Shown here piece after piece: positions 38,098 to 49,954 of a stretch of DNA of 64,000 nt. Both the position numbers and the translations under genes were made by a program. The DNA lies in the NCBI GenBank assembly GCA_028532985.1, contig JANCIK010000004.1, forward strand, positions 186,001 to 250,000, read 5' to 3'. The notes beneath the pieces are model-generated. The model ran no database searches and was not told where the DNA came from. It worked only from the letters and a program-made list of their open reading frames with translations. This DNA comes from Stropharia rugosoannulata. Its lineage: Eukaryota; Basidiomycota; Agaricomycetes; Agaricales; Strophariaceae. Position 1 is the stretch's first letter; each line of letters opens with the position of its first letter.

Positions 38098-40960
38098 TCA
38101 TTTATTATGTTTACTTTCACTGACCTCACTCGCCTCATCGCTTTCTTCTTCGTCTTCATCGTCTTCCTCGCTGCCTTCTTCTTCTTCTTCTTCATTATCA
38201 TCTTCATCTTCATCTTCATCTTCCTCTTCCTCGTCTGTTCCTTCATCTCCTTCTTTCTCTTTCTCTTCCTCCTCCCTTTCCTCCAACCCAAAGATCTGCC
38301 AGAGCAGATGCACCTGCCCAAACGGTCGTTCGCTGCCCAGCAGCGTCGACGCAGCCTCGTACCTGTTCTCCGGCTTCTTCACCTCCTCACAAATCCGCCT
38401 GTACGTCCTTGCCAGTCGCGCCAGCGCATCCTGGTGTATCCGTGTATGCATCTTCTGCATAGTAAGATGAGAGAGCCGTGGAGACTCAACCACTTCAATT
38501 CCGGAGAGCCATGTAGAAAAGCGCCGCAGAGCGCGCTGGAGGTCAGCAGGCTGTGCGGAGGGTATATGGGAGAGCGGCTCCTGATAATTTTACGACGTTA
38601 ATGGGTAATAATAAACGGTCGAGAGATTATTTGCTCACCTCTCCGGTATGATTTGCACTGATTTCCGCAATGTCCAAGAGACCAGCGTCTCTTAAAACGT
38701 TTTTGCTATGTTCCTCAGTAAGCGTCCTTACCCGCCTGTCGAGGATCGCCTGAATGTCGTTTTGCTTTGGAGCCGTGAAATCAAATGCGGCGAGAACGCT
38801 CTGTGCATATGTGTACCCAAGTCAAATCTGGGGTTGAACAGGAATGTGCACCAAACCTTACCTGGAGGTAGCACAAGCAATTGATGACGAAAATTTGGGC
38901 ATCCCAACGGGGCCTTGCCTTCATCTTCTCTTCGCTATTAGTTATACACATTTGCACAACGGGATCAATCATGATATCGAGCACTTGATTGAATCCTGAG
39001 TTGATCTCCTCTTCGTTTTCATCTCCCAAAAGAGATGACTGGTAGACAAGCATAACCTCGCGCAAAATTTGTGCATGATCGAGGATGGAATGAGGAGCTG
39101 TGAGGGATGGATCATCTTGATCCTAAGTAAATGACATCAGTATTAGATACATAGCTCAAGAAGATTCAACCTACGAGACGGCTGCGTGCAAGGGCGAGAC
39201 TTTGAGTTTCAATGGAGTCGTAAAACACTTTATATGCGCTATCTGTAATCCTAGGGAAAGTCGTGAATATTTTGAACGATATCGTTTGAAAATGCATACT
39301 CTTTCAGAGTAGTGGACAGAAGCGCGTGCTCGCCGATTGTCCGCCGCATGGTCATCAAGTAGAACTGGAGTAGATTCGCAATCTTGTACGAAACAATGCT
39401 ACTCTCCTGTGACCGCACTGTTTGCTGAACGCGCATCTACAGAACAAAGCTGTCAGTCCCGGAAGAGCTTGTGATGCTTTTAAAGACCAACTTTCAATGG
39501 TACGCACAACTTCCCTACCGCGAGATCCATCAATTCCCGTATCCACTCCTCCTCCTCAGACTGAGGGGAGAAGTTACGCACGCTTCCCACCATTCGTCCG
39601 TCGCTCTTCAGACTGAAAAGGCCCTCGAGAAATTCGCGCTCGGCAGCGATTGCCTGATGGACCCAAGCCAACATGTCCCCGACATAGCGTAGAGGATCAT
39701 GTGCGTGGAGTTCGATTGGCCTGGGATACCCTGATGGTCCTCCCCGTGTTAGGGCAGCAAGGAACGAGCTGAGCAGAGTCGCTTGTCGGGTGTCTGATAA
39801 GACAGTCAATGCCTCACTGTATGCATCGTGTCAGCGTCTCGTACATATAACCCGAGACTCAACGTACTTAAGCAGCTCTGGCCTTTTCCGCAGGCGTAGA
39901 ATGGCTTCCTTCATCCCGGGACTCACTTCCAACTGTGCGTCGCGCCCCACGTTACGGAATTCTAACGAGCAGTACCGCAGGATTTTCTCATAGCCTTGTT
40001 CGAGGTTGGACGAGGTAGACGCCATAATTTCCAGTCTATAAAGCGGTACACATCATTTTATCCACTTTGAAGAGAAACAGCGACATACCCCGCTTTGGTT
40101 GGCCCTGCCTCACCCGCCATAAGAACGCGACAGTCTTCGCGTATCCTCTCAGTTTTGTCCATTGCGTCGAAGAATCGTGGCCCCATAAGAACATCTCTTG
40201 ACGTCAAAGCCTCAACTTCTGCCTCGGAAAGGGTGAAACGAGCCAGGAACAGCGTGATGATAGATTTCTTGTCTTCCACCTCCTGTCTACGTCATGTTAA
40301 GTCGCGTAGTAGAACCGCTGATACGTTCGACGCACCTCTCATCCCGCAGATTGCCTGCGCGCTCGAGTAGCAGTTTGCTAGATTCATTGGTGAGAGCGAG
40401 CTGCGTCTCTGCCTCATCGCAGCTGCTCCGCATTGCCGCTACATTCGCTTGTAACGCAGCCAATTTCTACAACAGCACAATGGCGTCCGTGAGGCAATAT
40501 TCATGGGGTGACGTGCAGATCACAGGGAACATACCGCATCGACCTCTCCCAGCGCATGCAAAAACTTCAAACTGCCCTCCGCCAACTGCCTTTCCATATC
40601 CCGCCGCAGATTCTTACGCGCCCTCGCGGCCAGCTCCCCTGGCGCGTTCTCCACGAGCGCCACAGCGGATCGCTGAGATGGCGTCTCTGCTGCCTCTTGG
40701 ACTAGCTCCTCTTCCCCGTCTTCTGCAGTCGTTGTATGCGCCTCGGTAGCTTTGTGGGGAATGGCATAGATTTCGGAGAGCGTGGCTAGGGCCTGACGGG
40801 TATCCTCGTTATCGAAATTCGTCCCCAGCACTTTCGACAGGCGCTGAGAGACCGGGTTACGCGCATGAGTGGTCGTCGATGACGGTCTTCTGTCCGACTG
40901 GCTCGAGACCTGGCGCGATACTGCACTGGGCCTCCGGGGAGAAATTGTGGCACTGTCCAT
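38098..40960 (-). CDS. COG6: Conserved oligomeric Golgi complex subunit 6
   Basis: Subunit of the COG tether, which captures retrograde vesicles at the Golgi. ATG at 40960 opens MDSATISPRRPSAVSRQ, then NPVSQRLSKVLGTNFDNEDT, the usual COG6 start. A coiled coil (LAALQANVAAMRSSCDEAET) leads to ITLFLARFTLSEAEVEAL and GPRFFDAMDKTERIREDC, then EQGYEKILRYCSLEFR and the diagnostic block HAHDPLRYVGDMLAWVHQ. The C-terminal exon ends with about 50 mostly Glu/Asp residues after LLWQIFGLEE, closing SESKHNK at 38098. More than eight exons. The long acidic tail is unusual for the family and may be a lineage-specific addition. The assignment is firm. Confidence 0.95.
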
Positions 40961-41685
40961 AGCACGGGTATGTTGACAGTATGTATGGGCTGTTTGCCAA
41001 AGTCCTGCTAATTAGAGCAGGTTATCTGATACTTCTATTTCGCAATGACTGTGCCAGGAGGCAGGGAGGGTATGGATTCAATTGGGGTATTGGATTCGGC
41101 TGCTGGTGGTTAGCGTACAAGCTCAACATGGTGGACAACTGCGGCATTTCAAATTCCTGCTTTGCCTCCAGTGCAGTGATGGCACGGCCCGACACAGGCC
41201 AAATATTTTTGGACTAACATGTGTCCAACCTATACTCAACATTCAGGTTTGATTCAGGTAAGTTCACTCTAGCAAAAACTCAATTCTTCGATCTAGACAC
41301 TGAGATGAGGTTTATAAATCACTGGCATGTTGGCTGTCTACGTTCGTCGTGTCCAAAATAATATACAACGTAATAAAAATGTCATGAAAAGTCCTACGAA
41401 TAAAGGTATACAATACAATCATACATAGATGGTTCGTTGGTATGTCGTGAATTAATGAAAAAAAAATAATGAATCGACTGTAGCAACGCCGTGTCATACC
41501 GTCTGTTTCGCATAGGGCAGCGTAGATCGTCATGAAGCGGGCCCGGTGTGGTCCAGTGGTGATAAAGAACGAAGATGCTCAGCTGCTCCATCCGTCCGTT
41601 TCAAAGAATTACATCTGTCCAAGCAGTAAAGGGTAAACTTTTAGAACATCACAATAGATGAAAAAAATGTCCTGCGTGAAGCGTC
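40961..41685. other. Intergenic between COG6 and glucanase copy B
   Basis: 725 bp with the COG6 promoter and the 3' flank of the glucanase gene. No gene or repeat recognised. Confidence 0.6.
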
Positions 41686-44260
41686 CTAAGGCGCCGGGGT
41701 CTGCGTGGGCGTAGGTCCCGTACACGGTGCCGTCGGTATAACAGAAAATATACCATTATACTCATCAGGGTACGGGCACCCCGCAACAGCCGTTACCCCG
41801 CCCGAATTGTCCTGCTGGTCGAACCATCCACTGGCCGCCGCAGTGATGGAGCTCGGGGCAGCGGTGAACGCGGTGTCGGGTGGCATGGTAATGATCGGCG
41901 CCGTGTTCGTGTAAGTGGGCATCAGCGTTATAGGGACATCCGCCGACTGGATCATAGGAGGCCAGGGGAACTGGGACGAGGAGCTGACGGGGATCGAGGA
42001 CGGGGTCGCCCCTGTCTGCCACGGTTGATAGGCACCGGAGAAGTCTTGTTCAGATGCTCCGACAGATGCACACATGTCGACAGCGGTTCTCGGGTCCTGC
42101 GGGATCCAACCCTGCTCGAGGCCAAGCTGGTACGACCATAATGGCGCTTCAATGCGTCCAGCTTGAGATGGACCGATCTACAGAACACCTATCAGCTCAG
42201 AAAATAATACTACTGAGTACGGACACACCTTCCACGTCCAGAAAAACCAGTCCCCGAGGGCATCGAACGAAGCCATGATGAAGTTCTGAACACCGGCTTT
42301 CATAGTACTGTTGTAGCTCTCCCATGCGTCGTACTCCGGACAAAATGGGTTGGTCGAAGTTATGTTAACTCCCTTCAAGAAAAGCCCACAGTCATTCGGC
42401 GAGCCTGAAAACTCCCCTCCTATTGTGACCCCGAAATTTTGGCGACTGTACATGAATACAGGTGAGAACAATTGAGGGAGGGCGATAGAAAACTAACCTC
42501 TGATTCGTGCTAGGTCCCCAGTTGTTACAGGCTGTAAGAGGCCACTTCCCGCCTGGGATACCAGTAGAGCCGATGACCCCGATTGGATCCAGTTGGGGGC
42601 CACCAAAAGAAAAGTAAGTGTGCTCGTCTAGTATGATGCGGTCAGATCCTTGCAAAAAATTATCCCAGATAGTTAACGGTTGGAAGCCATCATGAATGGC
42701 GATATACTATAACACCAGGAGAATTAGAATATTTTGGGTATCAGTTTGATAAACGCACCGGTCCATGTCCTTCCCCCAAACCAGTGATGTTGCGGATCAT
42801 CGTATGAGCTTCCAAGTAAAAGCTCGTCATCTGGTCAATTCCAATCTCGCCAACCAAAGCCTCGTTCACGATCCCAAATATGGGCACCAGATTCCGATAT
42901 TGTGGCTGAGAAATAAATTCAGTCAGGACGCGGATGTAGTACAACGTCCTCTGCGCATTGGCTAAACCCATATTTCCCAGCATGAAGTTGACAGAGGACA
43001 ATCTGTCATACACAGAGTATCATTAGTGAGTGCACTAGCCAACTTGTGCTGCAGAACTTACTTCCCCGAATGGTTGTAACCTGAGTAAATTTAGATTGAA
43101 TAGTCTGCTTCGCGGGCTATATTAAGACGATGACGCACCATTCTGTGATCCCGGTACAGCGTGAAGATCCAGACATACCCGAAGACCGTACTTGCGTGCC
43201 CATTCAAGAACTCGGAGGAAATACCTGCAGTGTTATCAGAATTGACGTCATTTGTTCTGAACACAAGCTACATACTTCCACGACGTTTTGGCGAGGAATG
43301 GCTCCCCTTCCCAAGTTTCAATAGCCCAGAAAGCAAGAGGTATACGAATGAAATTAAGACCAGCACCTGACATTAAACGTCAACGATATTATATCCGCCT
43401 TAATGAAATTACGTACCTGCTATTTGTGCAATGTCTAGCTCAGTCTTATTAAAAGAGAACGTCAGCGTAAACAACTCCGCATTAATAGGTAGGACGCACG
43501 ATGAAGGTGTCGTAATGTGTTTCCAATTGACTGAGCCCGCCGCTTGCTGTATCAGCCGCCATCGCTTGACTGAGCGTGAATTCATCAACCGCCGTAGGAT
43601 ACTTCTGGTAAAAGGAAGGCGTGATGAAAGGTTCGAGCACTAGCCAACCACCAAGATTGACGCCGTATATCCGATTCTTGGACCAGTCCCATGTAGTGTT
43701 CAATGGCGGCGTCCATGAGTTTGGTTGAGCGTTATCGTTGAATGGGTCTGCAGGATCTTGGACCCCTACAAAGAAGAGGTGAGCGGGCGTGGTCGCTGAG
43801 AAACAAAGAAACGCACAGAAGCCACCGAATGGGTTGTGATACGTGAACTCTGTGCCGTTCGCCAGTTTTATGATAGAACCATCGCCCCCAGTCTACAAAG
43901 CTTATGAGATACCTGTATCATTCAGGAGAAAACCGTACTCACTGTGGCACCTGTAGGTGAGCTAGGGTTCCTTGACGATACCTGACTATTGTGATTCTTG
44001 CGCACGACCAGAAAGAATATAGGGAGAAATATGACAAGAAAGAGAATCGCCACGGCAGCCAGCACCAGAGCTCCAATTACACAGAAACGTTTCTTTCTTG
44101 GCGACTTGTTCTTGACAGACTGAGACGCGAGAGCAGGCGTCGAGTCGTCTTCATGAGCAACATTCTCTTTAGAATTCAGTAGCCGCGTTGAGGCAACTGG
44201 GGAGTCTATCGCCAGAGGGGTGGAAATCGAGGAGTGGGTCGTAAGGGGAGTGGACGCCAT
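41686..44260 (-). CDS. Exo-beta-1,3-glucanase (GH5), copy B, membrane-anchored, complete
   Basis: Complete paralog of the gene at 1-2077. ATG at 44260 starts a type II membrane protein: a Ser/Thr-rich cytoplasmic N-terminus, a basic stop KNKSPRKKR, then one transmembrane helix [18 protein letters not shown] at about residues 64-85. After splicing come [32 protein letters not shown], the acid/base Glu in [10 protein letters not shown] and the nucleophile Glu in [14 protein letters not shown]. The tail is Ser/Thr/Pro-rich and ends PTPTQTPAP. The catalytic face would be outside the cell, on wall glucan. Odd: the usual Asn-Glu-Pro after the acid/base strand is Asn-Glu-Ala here, while copy A keeps Asn-Glu-Pro. 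The catalytic Glu itself is kept, so activity is likely retained. About nine introns, at matching places in both copies. Confidence 0.96.
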
Positions 44261-45800
44261 GGCGGGCGAGGTGGCAGGTCAGGAAAACACCAAAAGTCAC
44301 CGCGTATTGCAGATAAGTAGGGTATTGGAAGATTATTTTTAATGCAGACGCAACGGTGACGAAATAAAAAGCGAGCGGTGGAGCTAGAAGATATGTTCGG
44401 TGGGAATATAATGTATAACGGTCTCAACTTTCAAAGGCAATCGTCTGAACCGAGCGTAACATTTCGCCGATGTTTGATCGTGCTGTCCTGTAAATGGGAA
44501 CATCGATCGCCGGGAGGCTGGCTGCCCGCTCAAGAGTCAAGAGCAAATACCATGACACTGCCCAGACTGAACTCGATGAGCTTAGTCTAGCTACCTGCAG
44601 CGTGCCTGCAGCGTAACATTGTAGGTTTTCGATGTGAGGCATTGTCATGGATGAGTTCGCATCAGAATGATAGTATTGCCGGAGGAGAAGAACGAGTGGA
44701 CGAAACGCGCAGCGAAAGTGCTTGTTATGTGCAAAATGTCAAGCCGCTAGTGACGCTAACCCCGTCACAATGCACATGACGCCAAAATTGCTATTTATGG
44801 ACAATGATGTCAAATGATCGTGGAACAACTTCTTCGCATTTTGTTCGCATTTTGTGTGTTCGATATTGGTTCAGATAGCCCCTGCATTATTAGCTAGAGG
44901 GTACATTAAGGGTTAAGTAAGAAGGCACGCAGTGGCCAGACAGCGAGGCCTTGATGATCGCCGCGTCCGGCGTTCCCACTGAGGGCGAGCTGAGGGACAA
45001 GCAATGGAAAAGCAGCGGAAAACCGAAAAGGTTTTGTAACAGAGGGTACATAGTACAAATTGTACTATATCGTATGGCAGGCACTAAAATATGTAGAGAT
45101 GTCAATATTTCCCTCAATAGACCGAAAATATGGTTTCATCAGAGTGTAGTGCATTCGAAATATGAATTCTATGACGTAACCGTGTACATTTCGTGCACCT
45201 CATTTAGTAGCCCAGTTTCCTTCCTGGGAACGGTGTATGGACCTATTCCGAGACAAAAATGAACATGTCATCTAAGAATTCAGAGTATTTGGGATAAATT
45301 ATCCAATCGTGTTATGTAAATTAGGTCTGAAGAAGTTTCAAGTAGTGCTTGGAAGTTGTACATTTTTCTCCCCTGCCCGGCATGTTTGACTTCCCAAGTC
45401 CCCTTACCTGTCTCGCTTGCTCAACGGCTGTCCAACTTGGCAAATATGGAACAAAAAGCAGAAACATGGCCAAATCATAGATTACGGATTTTTGAATAGT
45501 GCTGAGCAATGCCATGCTCGTATCGCAATATCCATCCTACTCCGAATTATATGGCACCCTGATTATAACGAAAAGTGAAGACAAACTAGACAACAAATAA
45601 CGCAATAGTTAGATCACCCAGTACCTCTTTCAACAACCTACTGCATAGTAAGCAAAAGAAGAGGCCAAGAAGAGTACAAGATCCCTTTTCGAAATCCAAC
45701 GGTCCTTCAACAAAGTCACGAAGCTAAGCGATGTTCAACGAAGAGACGCTGGTCGGATAGCACACCGCAATTTATAAGTTATAACTTACAAATATACAAA
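44261..45800. other. Intergenic between glucanase copy B and BTB gene
   Basis: 1.54 kb. No open frame over about 105 codons and none with recognisable content. It holds the glucanase promoter; a TATTTATAC-like box is not evident. Confidence 0.5.
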
Positions 45801-46966
45801 TCAATGTGCCGCATCCGCTTCCTCTATCCAGCCGTCTACCAACGTCCATATGGTCCTCTGCTCCTCGCTCCACTCCTCTATCTTCTCACTCACACACGCC
45901 GGACACAGTCCCCGCGCAGCCCAGTCTATGCCCTTGATCCGCTGGAGCGTCTCCAGCGGCTTATACACCCCATCGTTATCTATCGCTGGCTGTATAACAA
46001 GCGGCATCCACGATTCCGCGAATATGTCGGTGCATTTCATGTGCGAGGCAGCCGGCGCGGTAAATAGCACAGGCGAGAAGTACTCGATGAGGCGGTTCAT
46101 TAGTGTCGTACAGACTTTGGAGTTAGAGACGGAGAGAAGGAGAGGTGCATCGGCATTCTTTGCTGAGCCCGTAGTATGTGCATTTTCATCTCCGGGGGGC
46201 TCCTCAGCCGTTCCAGAACTTGTAATGTCAAACTCCGTAGTGGTCACTATACTGTACAATACAGCCTTTCTCGCCTAACCGGACGTCAATGCCAGTTACT
46301 GTGAGCAGCAGATGGGATACTCACATCTTTCAGGTCGAATTCGGTAACCAGCGGTAGTGCATCATGAAGGGGATGCTCATGGGTGAACGCCACTGGGTCA
46401 CTAGGGAACAGGCCTTGCAATATTTCTTTAACGGAATCATGTAGTGACGGATAATCCAACTGCTGGGGACCGGATATTCGGAGTAGGGAAGCGATGTGGT
46501 TGAAGGGGGAGTCCCTGCGAAGGGGCCTGGAATGAAAATAGAGGTCAGCTATGCTGATCGACTTAGAACTACATGCAGGCCGCTCCATTATGTTCAGAAA
46601 CTGGCCTCATGGACAGCGCCATTCTGACAACTTGGACAGGTTGACGCGCAGAAATCATATACAGGAAACGAGTACGCACACGTCGTGGTACAAATGTTGT
46701 AACAGCACCTCCACATCCTTCGCCCGAATCTTCTTTTCGTTGTCGAAAACGATACGGTGTTCACTAGTAGGTGGCACATTCGTGTCACTCAATGAGCCGT
46801 TCACAATCACTGGCGCGCCCTCCTGCTGCGACAAGGCTGACAAAAAGCGCGAATGGCGAGCTACAAGCGTATGGTGCACTTTGAATTGATACTGCTCGAC
46901 ATCGAGGACAACGGAGCCATCTTCAAACCAATAAATTGGATGTTTTCTTTCCAAGCTTTCGTTCAT
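45801..46966 (-). CDS. BTB/POZ-domain protein
   Basis: Single BTB-fold protein of the kind that is multi-copy in mushroom-forming fungi. ATG at 46966 gives MNESLERKHPIYWFEDGSVV, then LDVEQYQFKVHHTLVARHSR and FLSALSQQ, the BTB core helix-strand pattern, and VEVLLQHLYHD, spliced to PLRRDSPFNHIASLLRISGP. A following exon holds LLLSVSNSKVCTTLMNRLIE. The C-terminal part has GLCPACVSEKIEEWSEEQRT near the end, with two cysteines in CPAC. TAA/stop follows EEADAAH at 45801. Three exons. No Kelch or zinc-finger partner domain. It may act as a cullin-3 adaptor or in transcription, but that is family inference only. Confidence 0.85.
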
Positions 46967-47379
46967 AGCGGTTTATGAGAACCGGTAGGCGATCTGTATG
47001 TGCAGAGATTAGTAGAAAGACCGTTAACGTCATTATCGTCTGGATGATCATCTTTGCCGGCGGAATCGCGCTGCGCGCTCAAATCTACTATCACGTGGGT
47101 AGCAGAAGAAGCCAATCACAGAACAGAGATTCGAGTGCCTTGCATGGTTGCTAAGTCAGACGCGTTCAAGCCTCAATACGTGTAGACAAATTGTTGAACG
47201 ATATTACAAGAATACTGATGTAGTGATGCTGAAGTACAACATGTTGAACACTAGACAGTTCTACTAAGATTATATTAGATACAAAACTATACGCAGTCTA
47301 AAAAATTTAAGTTCAAGTAACTTAACGTCAAGATACCAAGAAAAAGTAAAATGCCTTGCAGATTATACAAATCAGGATC
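46967..47379. other. Intergenic, BTB promoter
   Basis: 413 bp, AT-rich toward 47200-47380. No gene or repeat recognised. Confidence 0.5.
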
Positions 47380-49209
47380 TCAGCCATAATATGCCTGATA
47401 TCCACGATACCGCTGTCCACGTCTTGGGCCGTGATAATCTAAAGCGTGGTCAGAACGCACTTGACCAGCGAGAAAAAAGGGAATTTGAACGCACAGGTAC
47501 TAGTGTCCCTCTCGGGACTCACATCTCCAACCCCAGTCATATTCAAATAACCTTCTTCTCCCCTTCTCACTCCTACACGGCCCCCGCCTGCACCTCCAAG
47601 AGGAAGAACCCAGGGAGCACGACACCACACACAAGTCAAGTCCTTCCCTGTGTTCGCTGCGGTGAGCTGCCACTGCCCGAAGCACTCCTTGTGAAGAGCG
47701 TTCCCACAGTCTTGGCAGAAGACCAGCGAGGCTTCTGCGACACCATGCATGCCATCGTAACAGATTGGACAGTCGTCGTCTGGTCCAGGCATCCGTTTAT
47801 TTATGGCTCCCGCCGCTGCAGGAGCCACAGCCTTTCCCGTCGCGCGGGCGAATGCCTCGCAGATATGAGGGTGAGCCAGTGAGTTTGGGGCCAAGGGAGC
47901 ATGAGCGAAAATATCTTCGAGTTCAGATGTGATGAGCGCCCTTTATTATCCACATAAGTCCAAAGAACCGAGAATACGAGAGTAAAAGACGTACTTCTGA
48001 TACCAATAACCCGACGCTTGTGTAACCTGTAAAACTGAGCTAATTTTAGCCTCATAATTCATCGAACAAGATCGGGTGGCACGAAGGGTATGCCGGGTAT
48101 ATGTAAGTTTGAGATGGACACATACCTTTCAAAAAGATGAACAGCTGGAGAAAATATTTAGGTTATAGAAAGAAACAGTTAACTACATGTACTCACGATA
48201 TGCTTGCAGTGATTTCCTTTAAGCGCATCAGGACCTAAAAGGACAATTACATTAGTGTCGTGAAACATGCAGGAAAACATACAGTTGCAGCGAGGCCTGT
48301 GATCAATAGTGACGGTATACACATTCCCCGTTGACCCTAGGACACTAAACTCCTCTTTGAGTTCACCATCGACCCGATTACGATCAATCATAAAAATCCT
48401 GTCCGTATCACCAATAAGATGACTTTAAATTGCTGGAGACCAGTGTCTCACCTCTGTGTCCTGACACGCTCAACTCTATCTAGTATGTTCTGCGGGCATT
48501 TCTTCTTGAAAACGGCACCGCGCTTTTCGGGTTTAGGAGCTGGCTCCCCGTTGGCGGTTCTTTTCCTGCCTCTCGGGGCCTTTGCCGATATGTTTGGTTG
48601 GCTCGACGATGAAGGTTGGCTAGACGCAGGTTGACTCGATAACGGCAATTGGACCTTGCTAGTGAATGACGCGGGCTGAGTGATAGAGGTCGGAACAGAG
48701 ATACTCTTTGATAAAGCAGTTGATTGGCCAGTTAGCGAAGACGATCCTTCATGTCTAGGAGGTTGGATACCACTGATATGTCCCCCAGACACTTTGTCGT
48801 GAAATGGATGAATCTCAAGATTAGTGGAGGGGACATTCGATACACCCAAGCGAGAGTTGTCACCTGCAATCATCGCCTTCCCTGTTAACATAGACATAGA
48901 GGAGGTAGGTGGGACCATGTAACTTCGCGTCCAGGCCCATTCTGCATGACCAGGAGAAGTTGAGGGATGCTGTTTCGTTGCTTTCCCCGCCGACACAGAC
49001 ATGAAAGGGTTACTCTGCTCATTGAGAACAGTGCCAGAATTCGCGTATGCAGGCTTCAATGGTTCCTCAAGGTTTGAAAAGGTCGATAAACGCGGTTTCT
49101 TCGCTGGTGGAGCATCAGACCCATTCTGGCTGAGCTTGCTGCTTGTCCCTTGAGAAGATCCGATCCAAGCCTCAAACTCGCCATTCGCATTGCGTTTGCT
49201 AAGCACCAT
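47380..49209 (-). CDS. SWIM- and RING-type zinc-finger protein, putative E3 ubiquitin ligase
   Basis: ATG at 49209 opens MVLSKRNANGEFEAWIGSSQ. The first 250 residues are Ser/Thr/Pro-rich and probably disordered, with basic patches (PRGRKRTANGEPAPKPEKRG). Then KKCPQNILDRVERVRTQRFF leads to a SWIM zinc finger, CNCPDALKGNHCKH (CxC-xn-CxH), in which the first pair and the last pair are joined across an intron. After IFLKVLQVTQASGYWYQKAL comes a RING-type finger: CPICYDGM, FCQDCGNALHKECFGQW and CVWCRAPW. The last exon codes for a Gly/Arg/Tyr tail (GPRRGQRYRGYQAYYG), TGA at 47380-47382. The SWIM-then-RING order is that of the ZSWIM2/MEX type of ligase. Substrate is unknown. Confidence 0.9.
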
Positions 49210-49954
49210 ATAGATATTGATATCGACAGCGCGTTTGAGAACCCGAGTGGAGGTAGAAAGAAAGAAAGAAAGACTCGAAGAATAAAGTGGCGCGTCGTGA
49301 GTTTGTGGCGAATCACGCACTGGTTTTCCAAATATGGAATGGATCCACTCTTACTTGCACAAAAACTGTCACAAAAGTCGTCTTCATGCTGTAGGATTGA
49401 ATATTCAGGGAATAAGTCACGCCATCGACAGCAAATTTCAAAGGCTACTTAATGGTATTGGAATTTGTCCCCTTCTCATTCCTTGAGACGCTAAGCCAAG
49501 TCTGTCCTCGACAAGTTATTAATACTCGTCTGCCAGATGAGTACTATTAATAAGTCCTAATACTAGTAGCTAGCAAGCAGCTGCCACTGCCACCAGTATT
49601 TATGCATGTGCATGATGGTACAATGGGCCTCGGTCATGGCCTTTCTATACATAGCGCAGTTAATGCACTTTTGTCCACTTATTCATCGCGTTGAAGGTGG
49701 TAGGACTCTTGCATAGGAGGTCCCAACACTTCAGGTGTCACTTGCTGAAGAACTCGAGAACTACCATGAACATGATTGACTCCTAAACAAGAATCTGTGG
49801 ACATTGAAGTAGATACATTGTACCACACCCCATTCTGATCTTGTGTTTTAATTTCGAAGAAGATAGCGCATCAATGCATCATCGTTGTTCTCTAGTTTAC
49901 TCAATGAGAATGATGCGAATGAGGGTGCTCCCTGACTGCCATTCCCGAGTTAAT
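49210..49954. other. Intergenic between SWIM-RING gene and transporter
   Basis: 745 bp. Holds the SWIM-RING promoter; an AGAAAGAAAGAAAG run lies at about 49258-49274. No gene recognised. Confidence 0.5.
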
